This document shows, piece after piece, positions 9,005 to 17,591 of a stretch of DNA of 64,000 nucleotides. The notes under the pieces were generated by a model that was not told the origin of the DNA, did not search any database, and saw only the letters and a list, made by a program, of their open reading frames with translations. The translations under genes and the position numbers were made by a program. The number at the start of each line of letters is the position of its first letter. The first letter of the stretch is position 1. The DNA lies in contig CP139021.1 of assembly GCA_034044135.1 (NCBI GenBank), positions 5,843,635-5,907,634 on the forward strand, in the 5' to 3' direction. Origin of the DNA: Flammeovirgaceae bacterium SG7u.111. Its GTDB lineage: Bacteria > Bacteroidota > Bacteroidia > Cytophagales > Flammeovirgaceae.

Positions 9005-9165
9005 AAATGATTGAACTCTCGCTCCCCAAACCCGTCATTCTCAGCTTGACTGGGAATTTCCCTCCCGCATGCAGTAAGCAAGAGACCCTGAATCAAGTTC
9101 AGGATGACTCGTATATTTGGATGGGATGATGAAATTAAATATCAGAAATGACCGAACTCTCGCTC
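9005..9165. repeat. Near-identical 20-bp direct repeats in the radical SAM-lpxK gap
   Basis: AAATGATTGAACTCTCGCTC at 9005-9024 recurs at 9146-9165 with only two changes (TT to CC). Between them lies CCTGAA-TCAAG-TTCAGG (9087-9103), a 6-bp hairpin. The block looks like a small dispersed-repeat unit between two convergent genes. Confidence 0.5.
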
Positions 9166-9180
9166 GGCTAGAGCCGAGCG
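9161..9180. repeat. Perfect 9-bp hairpin, possible terminator or REP unit
   Basis: CGCTCGGCT-AG-AGCCGAGCG is a perfect inverted repeat. It is GC-rich and has no flanking T run, so it fits a REP-like element better than an intrinsic terminator. Just downstream, CCTGCGCGGGAATGAC near 9196-9212 has the look of another common intergenic repeat. Confidence 0.5.
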
Positions 9181-9240
9181 GCATTAGAAAATTCCTGCCT
9201 GCGCGGGAATGACACGAATAGCCCCACAACTAGCAACCAA

Positions 9241-10302
9241 CTATTCCTCGCCCTCTGGCTGTAACGCTTCTACTTTTCCCAATACCTGTTTTGCAAACTG
9301 CTCTGCTTCTCCGCCAAGGAACTTCACTTCTATGGGAAGGGCAAAAACGGGTAGTTCTTTTAGCATTTCCCCAAGCTCGCCATTTGCCAGTTTGGTCGCA
9401 TCTTTTTCGGTGGTGATGACGGATACATATTCGCCCGCTTTTTCCACCGAAGCTTTTATTTTGTCAATAATTGCTGCGGTGTATGTGTGGTGATCGGGGT
9501 AGCGAAGGTGTTCCACCATTTCGAAGTGCTTGCCGATGTATTCTTCCAAATATTTTGTATTTGCAATGCCTGTAACTAGCACTATTTTTCTCGGGGTTTC
9601 GGTGGGAGCACCCAGCAACTGGACAGGTTTTCCATAATCGAAGCAGGTGAAATAAATAGGAATTTGAGAACTGATATAAGCTCTGATCTCTTTCTTAATC
9701 GCCAACATATCGTTGGGCAACAAATTGGTTGGGCACTTACTCACAATCACTATATCTGCTCTTTCCGCTCCTTTCCTGCTCTCTCTCAACCTTCCTGCCG
9801 GTAGCAGCAAGTCTTTATAAAATGGTCGGTTAAAGTCACTCAATAAAATATTCACTCCAGGTTTTACCTGCCTGTGTTGGTAGGCATCGTCCAGCAAAAC
9901 GATGTCGGTTTCGGGTTCTTCCATCAGGATGGCAGGGATGCCGTAAAGGCGCTCTTCGCAAACCGTTACCAATACTTCTGATCCGTATTTTTGGAAAAAC
10001 TGCATAGGCTCGTCGCCCAATTGTGTTGCCGAAATCCCCTCTTCGGCTACCACAAATCCTTTGGTTTTCCTACCGTATCCACGGCTAAGCGTAGCCAGCT
10101 TGAAGCTTGGTTTGAGCAGCCTTATCAGGTATTCGATGTGCGGAGTTTTGCCCGTGCCGCCTACGGTGAGGTTACCCACACTAATGGTAGGCAAATCGAA
10201 ACTGACAGAGTTTTTCATACCAGAGTCATAAGTGCGGTTGCGCAACCAAGTGGCAAAATGATAGAGCAAAGAAAATGGATATAATAGGATTTTGGCAAAC
10301 AT
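9241..10302 (-). CDS. lpxK: Tetraacyldisaccharide 4'-kinase LpxK
   Basis: Phosphorylates the 4' position of the lipid A disaccharide precursor at the inner membrane, so this bacterium makes a lipid A-type LPS. Seen: an N-terminal membrane-associating helix (MFAKILLYPFSLLYHFATWL), the P-loop VGNLTVGGTGKTP at about residues 42-54, and the family segments DEPMQFF and VLLDDAYQHR. The length of 353 residues is normal. The ATG at 10302 is chosen over one at 10356 because it directly precedes the conserved N-terminal helix and because a -7 box (10329-10336) lies inside the longer frame. Convergent with the radical SAM gene; no other lipid A gene is adjacent. Confidence 0.93.
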   Translation of the reverse strand: MFAKILLYPFSLLYHFATWLRNRTYDSGMKNSVSFDLPTISVGNLTVGGTGKTPHIEYLIRLLKPSFKLATLSRGYGRKTKGFVVAEEGISATQLGDEPMQFFQKYGSEVLVTVCEERLYGIPAILMEEPETDIVLLDDAYQHRQVKPGVNILLSDFNRPFYKDLLLPAGRLRESRKGAERADIVIVSKCPTNLLPNDMLAIKKEIRAYISSQIPIYFTCFDYGKPVQLLGAPTETPRKIVLVTGIANTKYLEEYIGKHFEMVEHLRYPDHHTYTAAIIDKIKASVEKAGEYVSVITTEKDATKLANGELGEMLKELPVFALPIEVKFLGGEAEQFAKQVLGKVEALQPEGEE

Positions 10303-10328
10303 CTGTGTAGTAATTGTTTCTTGTCCCA

Positions 10329-10336
10329 CAAAAATA
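10329..10336 (-). promoter_or_regulatory. Candidate -7 box of lpxK
   Basis: On the minus strand TATTTTTG matches TAnnTTTG and lies about 27 bp before the chosen lpxK ATG. No clear -33 TTTG at the usual spacing was found, so it rests on the -7 match and its position. Confidence 0.4.
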
Positions 10337-10508
10337 CAATCTGTAGGGTAAGCCATGGCAGATAAACAAGAATATTCACAGAATTCAGCCTTATTTTATC
10401 CCAATACCTAATATTTATCTTTTTTTTAACAACCCACGCTTTACTTCTGTTAAATTTTTCAACAAACTTGCAGGAGAATAAAAGTATGCTTTTAACACAA
10501 TTTGAACC

Positions 10509-12689
10509 ATGAGAAAAAAAATTGCTATCACTATCGGAATCCTAGTGTTTCTTATTGCGAGCACACTATTTTTCCTCTCCGAAATAGCTCGGCAGGTAAC
10601 CGTAAAAAATGGCAAGGAATGGATAGGAAGAAGGGTAGCAATCGACAATATTTCCCTCAACTACTGGGATGGCTCGGTAGAAGTGGCAGGTTTTACGCTC
10701 TTTGAAGCAGATGATTCTACTAACTTCATCAGCTTCGATACGCTTTTTATTGACACAGAACCGCTTAGATTTATCAGCAATGAAATAGTGGTGGAAAAGC
10801 TCTTGCTCAAAGGACTGAATACGAATATCATCATGTACGATTCTACATTCAACTTTGATGACCTGCTGGCTTTTCATCAAAAAGAAAAGGCCATGCCTAA
10901 AGATAGTACCCAATCTGAGCCACTCAAGTTCAAACTTTCCAACCTAGAACTGAGCGAAGCCCTCATCACCGCCAGAGATGAAGCGATAGGCAAGCAATTT
11001 GAAATGAGAAACCTTGCCTTTTTCATCCCATTTATAGGCTGGGACCAAACCCAAGCGAGTGAAGCAGGACTAAAATTCGATCTTAAAAATGGAGGTTTTG
11101 TACAGTCAACCCTTAATTTCAATCCAAATAAAGGAGATTTTTCGGCTAATATCATCCTCGAAAAACTTGACCTAACAGGCTACTCCGACTTTGTAAAGAA
11201 ATACCTAGCATTTGGGGACTTTACTGGGCTTGCGAGCCTAAGCCTCAACCTCAATGGCAATATCAAAGCTCCTGAAAAAACGCTAATAAACGGAAAAGTA
11301 GGGTTTGAGGATTTTAAGCTAAAAGACTTCAATAATTATGAATTTACCAAGCTAGCAAAGCTGGATGTAAAGCTAAAAGAAATTGATTTGGACAAGATGC
11401 GCTTCATCGTAGATTCGGTTACACTCACTCAGCCCTACCTCTATTTTGAGATGTTCGATTCTACCAACAATTTGCAAGAATTTGTCCAGCAGATGGCAGG
11501 AAAAGCCAATAAAACTGCTGCTGACAGATCCTCTAATAAACCTGCTAAGAAAAATGAGTTGTATTATGCGGTGAACAATCTTTATATAAAAGAAGGCATC
11601 ATCGATATTATAGACAAAAGAACAACCGACCCTTTTAATTATCATCTTAGCCAAATTTCTCTTGCTAGCGACACTATTACCAGCACATCTAACTGGGTGG
11701 AAGCCAATGCAAATATGCTCCTCAATGAGCGGGGGAAATTGGTCGCGATGGTTGGGGCAGACCCGACCAACCCTATGGAACTCCTGCTGGACTACACCAT
11801 CACCGATTTCATGCTCAGCGACCTCAACATTTACTCCAAATACTACATGGGTTTTCCGATTTTGTATGGAGATATGTACTACAAAGCTCGGACTGAAATC
11901 CGTTCGGGAGTCCTTACCAGTGAAAATAAATTGGTGATTCATAATGTTGAACTGGGCAGTAAATCGAAGGGCTTGTACGACCTTCCTATGAAGTTTGCCC
12001 TCTTCCTGCTCAAAGATAAGGACGGAGTGATCACCTTAGACGTACCCGTGAGAGGTGACCTGAATGACCCGAAAGTGCGGGTGGGAAAAATAGTTTGGAA
12101 CACGTTTAAGAACCTGATTGTAAAAACTGCTGCCGCACCTGTAAAACTGCTTTCAGGCTTTTTGGGCACCGACCCTAAAAATATCAAAAGCATTGAGTAT
12201 TCGTACCTCGATACTGCCTTTACCAATCAAAAACAAAAGCAGTTGGACCTCTTACTCGACCTCGAACAAAAGAAACCTGAGTTGGAAATTGAATTGGTCT
12301 ATTTCAACGATATAGAAAAAGAAAAAGAGCAAATTGCTGTGTGGGAAATGGAAAAACGCTTTGCCGAAAAGAAAAAGAAAGACCCGAAAAAGGACAAAGA
12401 AGATTTTGAAAAATTTGTAAGAAAGCAAGCCAAATCGGATACGCTAGAAATTATGGATGCCAGCCTCCTATTAATAGCTCCTGAAATATTGGACTCCGTA
12501 GCCCTCGACCTTCAAACCCTACGCAGCCAGCAGCTAGAAACGTACCTTAAAGCCCAAAATGATTCTACCGAAATAGCCGTGCACCTTTCCAAACCAAACG
12601 CACCCAAAAACCTAGGCAGCGGTCCTATTTTTGAGGTGAAATACGGAATGAAAGAAGAGTTGTTAGAAAGTGGAAAAAGGGAGGAGTAG
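10509..12689 (+). CDS. AsmA/DUF748-like envelope protein
   Basis: A 726-residue protein with one N-terminal transmembrane anchor (residues about 4-24, IAITIGILVFLIASTLFFL) and a long periplasmic part. The segments IDNISLNYWDGSVEVAGF and LFIDTEPLRFISNEIVVEKLLLKG are typical of the DUF748/AsmA-like superfamily of long beta-rich proteins that bridge the periplasm or influence outer-membrane assembly. Near the C-terminus, ELVYFNDIEKEKEQIAVWEMEKRFAEKKK-type sequence is highly charged and probably helical, so it is described only in general terms. Role in lipid transport or membrane assembly is inferred from the superfamily. It is divergent from lpxK, and no operon partner is evident. Confidence 0.75.
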   Translation: MRKKIAITIGILVFLIASTLFFLSEIARQVTVKNGKEWIGRRVAIDNISLNYWDGSVEVAGFTLFEADDSTNFISFDTLFIDTEPLRFISNEIVVEKLLLKGLNTNIIMYDSTFNFDDLLAFHQKEKAMPKDSTQSEPLKFKLSNLELSEALITARDEAIGKQFEMRNLAFFIPFIGWDQTQASEAGLKFDLKNGGFVQSTLNFNPNKGDFSANIILEKLDLTGYSDFVKKYLAFGDFTGLASLSLNLNGNIKAPEKTLINGKVGFEDFKLKDFNNYEFTKLAKLDVKLKEIDLDKMRFIVDSVTLTQPYLYFEMFDSTNNLQEFVQQMAGKANKTAADRSSNKPAKKNELYYAVNNLYIKEGIIDIIDKRTTDPFNYHLSQISLASDTITSTSNWVEANANMLLNERGKLVAMVGADPTNPMELLLDYTITDFMLSDLNIYSKYYMGFPILYGDMYYKARTEIRSGVLTSENKLVIHNVELGSKSKGLYDLPMKFALFLLKDKDGVITLDVPVRGDLNDPKVRVGKIVWNTFKNLIVKTAAAPVKLLSGFLGTDPKNIKSIEYSYLDTAFTNQKQKQLDLLLDLEQKKPELEIELVYFNDIEKEKEQIAVWEMEKRFAEKKKKDPKKDKEDFEKFVRKQAKSDTLEIMDASLLLIAPEILDSVALDLQTLRSQQLETYLKAQNDSTEIAVHLSKPNAPKNLGSGPIFEVKYGMKEELLESGKREE

Positions 12690-12990
12690 TCTTTGTTGCT
12701 TTTTAATTCCGAAGCGTTAAAAGCTGTTAAACAGGGGCAAAGCACTAAGGTGATGTGAACCAATTTTTTAGATGTTGGTTGAATTATCATACTGAAGTTG
12801 CTTAAGGTTTTTATTTGCAAGTGAAAATGGAAGTGTTTTGCCTTAGATAATCGGGACGCCGACCGGGCACTTTTCGAAGGGAATAGCAGAGCTATTGACG
12901 AGGAAAGTAACGAAATATAAGGTAAAACAAGCCATTTGTAACGTAAAGAAATAGCCTTAAACAACTTCACAAACCCAAAACCACAACTCT
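12690..12990. other. Intergenic region with a short REP-like hairpin
   Basis: About 300 bp without a convincing gene. It contains AATAGC-AGA-GCTATT (12882-12896), a perfect 6-bp hairpin inside a GC-richer stretch (12850-12905) that looks like a dispersed intergenic repeat. No promoter consensus was identified for the following msrP gene. Confidence 0.45.
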
Positions 12991-14010
12991 ATGGCCAACA
13001 TCATTTTCCCCAAACCTTGGGAACAAAACGGACTGAAACCCACCGAAGAAAGCACCTATAACAACCGCAGGCAAATTATAAAAAAACTAGGCTTAGCGAG
13101 CATTGGCGTGATGGCTTCCCCTATGCTCCTTGCCAACTGCACAGGCAAAAAACCAGCTGGCGAGGTTGCGGCAACAGCTCAAAAAGCACTTCAGGACAAT
13201 AACTTTACCTTCCCCGGCATGCTGGACCTGTACCCTGCAAAACGCAACGAAAGGTACAAAATAGAGCGCCCGCTTACCGAAGAATACGATGCTACGCACT
13301 ACAACAATTTTTATGAATTCATACACCCTAAGGACTCTAATATTTACAATGTATATAAATATGTAGATGATTTTGATACGAGGGATTGGTCGTTTGAGGT
13401 GAAAGGGATGGCGAAAAACACAGGGAAATATGACTTGGCTGACATCATGAAAAAAATCCAACTGGAGGAACGAACCTACCGCTTCCGCTGTGTGGAGCGC
13501 TGGTCGATGAATGTCCCTTGGACAGGTTTTTCTTTGGCTTCCCTCATCAAAATGCTAGAGCCAGACAGCAAAGCCAAGTACATCCGGATGAGAAGCCATT
13601 CGGACAAAAACCAAATGCCTGGGGTGAAAAACCAACCGTGGTATCCGTGGCCGTATTTTGAAGGATTGAAAATAGAAGAAGCAATGAACGAGTTGGCTTT
13701 TATGGCAACAGGCTTATACGGCAAGCCGCTTCCCAAGCAAAATGGTGCGCCTATGCGCTTGGTAGTACCTTGGAAATATGGCTACAAAAACATAAAATCG
13801 GTAGTGGAACTGGAGTTTACTGACAAAGAGCCCGAAACCTTTTGGCACAAACTTCAGCCAGCCGAGTATCCATTTATCTCCAATGTGAACCCAGAAGTGC
13901 CACACCCTAGGTGGTCGCAGGCAAGGGAAAAATCCATTCCCGACGGCGACTGGCGACCTACTTCCAAATACAACGGCTATGGCGAGTTTGTGGCGAAATT
14001 GTATGAGTAG
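12991..14010 (+). CDS. msrP: MsrP-type periplasmic methionine-sulfoxide reductase, molybdopterin subunit
   Basis: A 339-residue member of the sulfite-oxidase/MsrP (YedY) molybdopterin family, close to the usual 330-340 residues. The N-terminus has a twin-arginine pattern, NNRRQIIKKLG at residues 24-34, followed by a hydrophobic stretch. The molybdenum-coordinating cysteine is C167 in FRCVERW, followed by MNVPWTGFSL. Other family segments are RMRSHSD, YGKPLPKQNGAPMRLVVPWKYGYKNIKS and NVNPEVPHPRWSQA. It repairs oxidised periplasmic proteins, using electrons from the haem protein MsrQ in Proteobacteria. No msrQ-like gene is adjacent. LLANC at residues 46-50 resembles a lipobox, so a Tat-exported lipoprotein is possible. 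Confidence 0.88.
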   Translation: MANIIFPKPWEQNGLKPTEESTYNNRRQIIKKLGLASIGVMASPMLLANCTGKKPAGEVAATAQKALQDNNFTFPGMLDLYPAKRNERYKIERPLTEEYDATHYNNFYEFIHPKDSNIYNVYKYVDDFDTRDWSFEVKGMAKNTGKYDLADIMKKIQLEERTYRFRCVERWSMNVPWTGFSLASLIKMLEPDSKAKYIRMRSHSDKNQMPGVKNQPWYPWPYFEGLKIEEAMNELAFMATGLYGKPLPKQNGAPMRLVVPWKYGYKNIKSVVELEFTDKEPETFWHKLQPAEYPFISNVNPEVPHPRWSQAREKSIPDGDWRPTSKYNGYGEFVAKLYE

Positions 14011-14246
14011 GGAACGTACGAAGTATAAAAACTTTGAACAATCTCCCTTTCTAGCTGTTAACATTATAAATACTTCACCTAATACCTTAGCTTTTTTTCA
14101 ACTAAATAGTGTAGGTGAAGTACTTTCTCCTTTTTTATTTCCTGAAATGAAAGAATCTTAAACTTATTCAGGGTTTTCCAAATCATTTCTTCTGAAAATT
14201 CCGTACTTTCAATTGTAACTATTTTTCAACTATAACACATTAGACG

Positions 14247-14510
14247 ATGAACAATAACTCAAAGATATTTTTAGCTGCACTAGCAGGAGCTGCCTTGGGC
14301 GTGATAGGCGGAATCTTAGTTGCACCGGCAAGTGGCAAAGAAACCATAGAAGACCTACTAGATAGAGCAGATGATCTGAAAGACGAATTGGAAGACATTG
14401 CTGACAAAAGTAAAAAACAAGTGAACGACTTTGGAGACAAAGTTGCCCAAAACATCTCTGAAGCAATCAAAACTGCCAGCGAAACCATCGCTAAAGAGAA
14501 AAAAGCATAA
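14247..14510 (+). CDS. YtxH-like small membrane/coiled-coil protein
   Basis: An 87-residue protein. A glycine/alanine-rich transmembrane helix (residues about 7-27, FLAALAGAALGVIGGILVAP) is followed by PASGKETIEDLL and an acidic/basic amphipathic helix that would form a coiled coil. This is the YtxH layout, associated with general stress in Firmicutes. Its role in Bacteroidota is unknown. It has its own terminator and no operon partner. Confidence 0.75.
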   Translation: MNNNSKIFLAALAGAALGVIGGILVAPASGKETIEDLLDRADDLKDELEDIADKSKKQVNDFGDKVAQNISEAIKTASETIAKEKKA

Positions 14511-14532
14511 TCCACCAATTGCAAGAAACACA

Positions 14533-14563
14533 AAAGCCTGTCCTCTTAAAAGGGACAGGCTTT
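14533..14563. terminator. Hairpin terminator between the YtxH-like gene and hemH
   Basis: Perfect 11-bp arms 14533-14543 and 14553-14563 with a 9-nt loop, placed between two convergent stop codons. Flanking A and T runs are modest on both sides, so it could serve both genes. Confidence 0.75.
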
Positions 14564-14585
14564 CACATTTCTATTTATTTTACCT

Positions 14586-15647
14586 TTACTTTCCAAACTC
14601 CGTCGAATTCAATCGTTTCTCATCGGGGCGAGCTTTTTCCATCACCAAGTCTTTAAGCGCTTGCACCCATAATGGGTGATCGTTGAGACTTTCTACCAAC
14701 TGCAATTTCTCTCCGCCGTGCTCTTCAAAAATTTCTTTGTATTCCTCCCCAATTTCAATCACCGTTTCTAGGCAATCTGCGGTAAAGGCTGGGCTAAAGA
14801 CTAACATTTTCTTCGCGCCTGTTTTTGCTTTTTCCTCCACTACCTTATCTGAAAAAGGCTGAACCCAAGGGTCGCTACCCAAGCGGGACTGGAACGCTAC
14901 TGAATATTTTTCAGGTGGAATACCCAAACGCTGGGCAAGCAAACGAGTAGTTTCATAACAAGTCGCTTTGTAGCAGAAATGGTTCTCGTCGTTCACCTCA
15001 TGCTCACAATCCCTGTCCGAGCAAAGTCCATCCTCATACACCTTATCTAGCTGGCGCTCAGGTAATCCATGATAACTAAACAACACATGGTCATATTCCT
15101 CGTGCGGGTATTGCTTTCCACGTTCTACAAACGCATTGATGTAGCCCTCATGGTTGAAATACTGGCTTACCGTGCTTATTTCAGGGATTACCCACCATTT
15201 ACTGATGATTTCCATCGCCTTTTGCAATGCCGAACCTGTGCTCGAAGAAGCATAATGGGGGAAAAGTGGTAGCAAAATAATCTTCTTCAAGTTCATCTTT
15301 TTCATCTCACCCAGCACCACTTCCATCGAGGGTTTTTTATAACGCATGGCATAATCTACATGGAATTCATCACCCAACTCTCCCTGAAGCTTTTCCGCTA
15401 CCGATTTTGTGTAAATCAACAAAGGAGATCCTTCCTCTGTCCAGAGTTCTTGGTAAATCTTAGCCGATTTTGGCGCTCTAAAAGGAACGATAATGAGGTT
15501 GACCAGCAAAGCCCTCGCCAGTGGAGCGATATCGATCACCCTTGGATCATTCAAAAATTGAAAAAGATAACTTCTTACATCGTTGGTGGAAGGACTGTCA
15601 GGTGTCCCCAAATTGATAAGCAATACTCCCGTTTTCCCGTTTTTCAT
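14586..15647 (-). CDS. hemH: Ferrochelatase HemH
   Basis: Inserts Fe2+ into protoporphyrin IX (or coproporphyrin III) in the last steps of haem synthesis. Seen: LLINLGTPDSPSTNDVR at the N-terminus, FLNDPRVID, LFPHYASSSTGSAL, the active-site region SYHGLPERQ with its conserved His, FQSRLGSDPWVQP and SPAFTADCLETVIEI. About 353 residues from the ATG at 15647; an upstream ATG at 15671 would add eight residues unlike the family. It is divergent from folD, and a perfect palindrome and a candidate -7 box (TAAGTTTG on the minus strand, 15783-15790) lie in the gap. Confidence 0.94.
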   Translation of the reverse strand: MKNGKTGVLLINLGTPDSPSTNDVRSYLFQFLNDPRVIDIAPLARALLVNLIIVPFRAPKSAKIYQELWTEEGSPLLIYTKSVAEKLQGELGDEFHVDYAMRYKKPSMEVVLGEMKKMNLKKIILLPLFPHYASSSTGSALQKAMEIISKWWVIPEISTVSQYFNHEGYINAFVERGKQYPHEEYDHVLFSYHGLPERQLDKVYEDGLCSDRDCEHEVNDENHFCYKATCYETTRLLAQRLGIPPEKYSVAFQSRLGSDPWVQPFSDKVVEEKAKTGAKKMLVFSPAFTADCLETVIEIGEEYKEIFEEHGGEKLQLVESLNDHPLWVQALKDLVMEKARPDEKRLNSTEFGK

Positions 15648-15710
15648 TGTTTTTCTGGAGGCGAAATACATTACGCCTCTATATTTTTTTCTATTTCAAT
15701 CTATTTCCTC

Positions 15711-15727
15711 GACGCATGCGATGCGTC
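15711..15727. repeat. Palindrome GACGCAT-GCG-ATGCGTC in the hemH leader
   Basis: A perfect 7-bp inverted repeat with a 3-nt loop, flanked by CTCTATA on the right and echoed by CGCCTCTATA at about 15674-15683. It looks like a dispersed intergenic palindrome. Because it lies within the presumed hemH leader it may also form RNA structure. Confidence 0.5.
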
Positions 15728-15930
15728 TCTATAGTATTCTGTATTCTTGTTTGCCTTCTCTACAATTCTAATCTTTAGGTTGCAAACTTACTTAGCCTAA
15801 CCAAATAAATCAGCGATGTTCTTATAATGAATTCTTATCTATCTATAACCTTTTAGGTAAAAGGTTGATATTGAAAGACAAAATCTTAAATCCTTCTTTT
15901 GCTGTAGGATGATTTTCAATGTGAAAGCCT

Positions 15931-15938
15931 TAACTTTG
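15931..15938 (+). promoter_or_regulatory. Candidate -7 box of folD
   Basis: TAACTTTG matches TAnnTTTG and lies about 48 bp before the folD ATG. No good -33 element at N19 was found. Confidence 0.4.
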
Positions 15939-15986
15939 CAGCTCTTTAGAAAATCACTGAGAAGACATTCATAAAAATATTAGTAT

Positions 15987-16865
15987 ATGGAACTGATAGA
16001 TGGAAAAAAGGTTTCCGGAGAAATAAAGGAAGAAATTGCTGCTGAGGTGAAAGAAATGTTGTCTGCTGGTAAGCGTGCCCCACATTTGGCAGCGATATTG
16101 GTTGGCAACGACGGTGGTAGCCAAACGTACGTAAAACACAAAATGAAAGCCTGCGAACAAGTAGGATTCCGTTCTACGTTGGTTCGCTACGACGATGATG
16201 TTACCGAAGAAGAGCTTATGGCAAAGATCGACGAGATGAACAAGGACGAAGAGTTGGACGGGTTCATTGTACAGCTTCCTTTGCCTAAGCATATCGACGA
16301 AACTAAAGTTACCGAAGCGATTGATCCTAAGAAAGATGTGGACGGCTTCCATCCAAACAACTTAGGAAAAATGCTGTTGGGCATTCCTTCGTATTTGCCT
16401 GCAACTCCTTACGGAATCATCCAATTACTGGAAAGGTACAACATTGAAACGGAAGGCAAAAAATGCGTGATAGTAGGAAGAAGCCACATCGTGGGAACAC
16501 CTATGACTATTTTGATGAGCCGAAAAGCCAAGCCTGGCAACTGCACCGTGACCATGGCGCACAGCCGCACGGCAGATTTGGCTGCGGAAACCCGCCAAGC
16601 GGATATTTTGGTAGCAGCGCTGGGCAAGCCCGAGTTCATTACCAAAGACATGGTGAAGGAAGGAGCAGTAGTGATAGACGTGGGAACTACTCGTGTGAAA
16701 GACGATACCAAAAAGTCTGGCTTTGCCCTCAAAGGCGATGTAAAGTTTGATGAGGTTTCTCCCAAGTGTAGCTACATCACGCCAGTACCGGGCGGCGTTG
16801 GCCCCATGACCGTAGTAACCTTAATTAAAAACACCTTGCTGGCTTCTAAATTAGCCCAAGCATAA
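15987..16865 (+). CDS. folD: Bifunctional methylenetetrahydrofolate dehydrogenase/cyclohydrolase FolD
   Basis: Interconverts 5,10-methylene- and 10-formyl-tetrahydrofolate in the cytoplasm. The 292-residue length is standard. Seen: [14 protein letters not shown] with the catalytic Tyr/Lys pair, [22 protein letters not shown], the NADP-binding loop [13 protein letters not shown] and the C-terminal [12 protein letters not shown]. It is followed 9 bp later by queE on the same strand, and one strong terminator closes both, so they form a two-gene operon. No functional link is obvious beyond shared one-carbon/pterin-type chemistry. Confidence 0.96.
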   Translation: MELIDGKKVSGEIKEEIAAEVKEMLSAGKRAPHLAAILVGNDGGSQTYVKHKMKACEQVGFRSTLVRYDDDVTEEELMAKIDEMNKDEELDGFIVQLPLPKHIDETKVTEAIDPKKDVDGFHPNNLGKMLLGIPSYLPATPYGIIQLLERYNIETEGKKCVIVGRSHIVGTPMTILMSRKAKPGNCTVTMAHSRTADLAAETRQADILVAALGKPEFITKDMVKEGAVVIDVGTTRVKDDTKKSGFALKGDVKFDEVSPKCSYITPVPGGVGPMTVVTLIKNTLLASKLAQA

Positions 16866-16874
16866 TTTGCATAA

Positions 16875-17522
16875 ATGACTGAAGAAACAACGATAGTGAA
16901 ACAAGAGGAGTTGGTAGCCAAAGGGCTGCATTTGCCTGTGATGGAAGCCTTTTATACCATCCAAGGGGAAGGCTGTTTTCAGGGAAATGCCGCCTATTTT
17001 ATCCGCCTAGCGGGTTGCGATGTGGGCTGCGTATGGTGCGACGTGAAGGAATCGTGGGACGCTGATTTGCATCCTGTGAAAAGTGTGGAGGAAATTGTAG
17101 CGGAAGCGGCAAAGCATCCGGCTAGGTTGGCAATCATTACAGGCGGTGAGCCTTTGATGTATGACCTTACCGAGCTTACCAAAGCATTGAAAAAAGAGGG
17201 CTTTCGCATCCATATTGAAACCTCTGGGGCGCATCCGCTTTCGGGGCAGCTCGACTGGGTTACTTTCTCTCCCAAGAAATTCAAAAAGCCATTGAAGGAA
17301 GTTTGCAAGCAGGCAAGCGAATTGAAAATCATTGTGTTCAACAAATCGGACTTTGCTTGGGCTAAAGAACATGCTGCCCTTGTGGGCGAAAAATGCAGAC
17401 TCTTCCTCCAGCCCGAATGGAGCAAAACCCAGCAGATGATGCCGCTCATAGTCGAGTTTGTGAAGGAAAACCCCAACTGGCAAGTTTCCCTGCAAACGCA
17501 TAAGTTTATGGATATTCCGTAA
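16875..17522 (+). CDS. queE: 7-carboxy-7-deazaguanine synthase QueE
   Basis: A radical SAM enzyme that converts 6-carboxytetrahydropterin to 7-carboxy-7-deazaguanine, on the route to preQ0 and queuosine. The 215-residue length fits the short QueE form. Seen: FYTIQGEGCFQGNAA (residues 26-40), the cluster motif C48-X3-C52-X2-C55 (CDVGCVWC), and TGGEPLMYDL for SAM binding. It shares an operon with folD. QueD, the preceding enzyme of the pathway, is encoded at 39144-39590 in the same window but in a separate unit. Confidence 0.94.
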   Translation: MTEETTIVKQEELVAKGLHLPVMEAFYTIQGEGCFQGNAAYFIRLAGCDVGCVWCDVKESWDADLHPVKSVEEIVAEAAKHPARLAIITGGEPLMYDLTELTKALKKEGFRIHIETSGAHPLSGQLDWVTFSPKKFKKPLKEVCKQASELKIIVFNKSDFAWAKEHAALVGEKCRLFLQPEWSKTQQMMPLIVEFVKENPNWQVSLQTHKFMDIP

Positions 17523-17530
17523 ATTATTAT

Positions 17531-17571
17531 CCCAAAAGAGCCAGAGATGTCATATCTCTGGCTCTTTTGGG
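17531..17571. terminator. Long bidirectional terminator between queE and the ABC permease gene
   Basis: Perfect 18-bp arms (17531-17548 and 17554-17571) with a 5-nt loop, between two convergent stop codons. The arms carry AAAA/TTTT inside, so it can act for both strands. Confidence 0.92.
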
Positions 17572-17591
17572 TTTCCCCACATTAGTTTTAT

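Noticed and set aside
6756-9096. Several long ORFs opposite or out of frame with the radical SAM gene
   Set aside because: They have no family features and arise from the codon bias of a GC-richer gene. The radical SAM frame has clear motifs.
10303-10356. The longer N-terminus of LpxK
   Set aside because: The 18 extra residues show no family similarity, and a -7 promoter box lies inside them.
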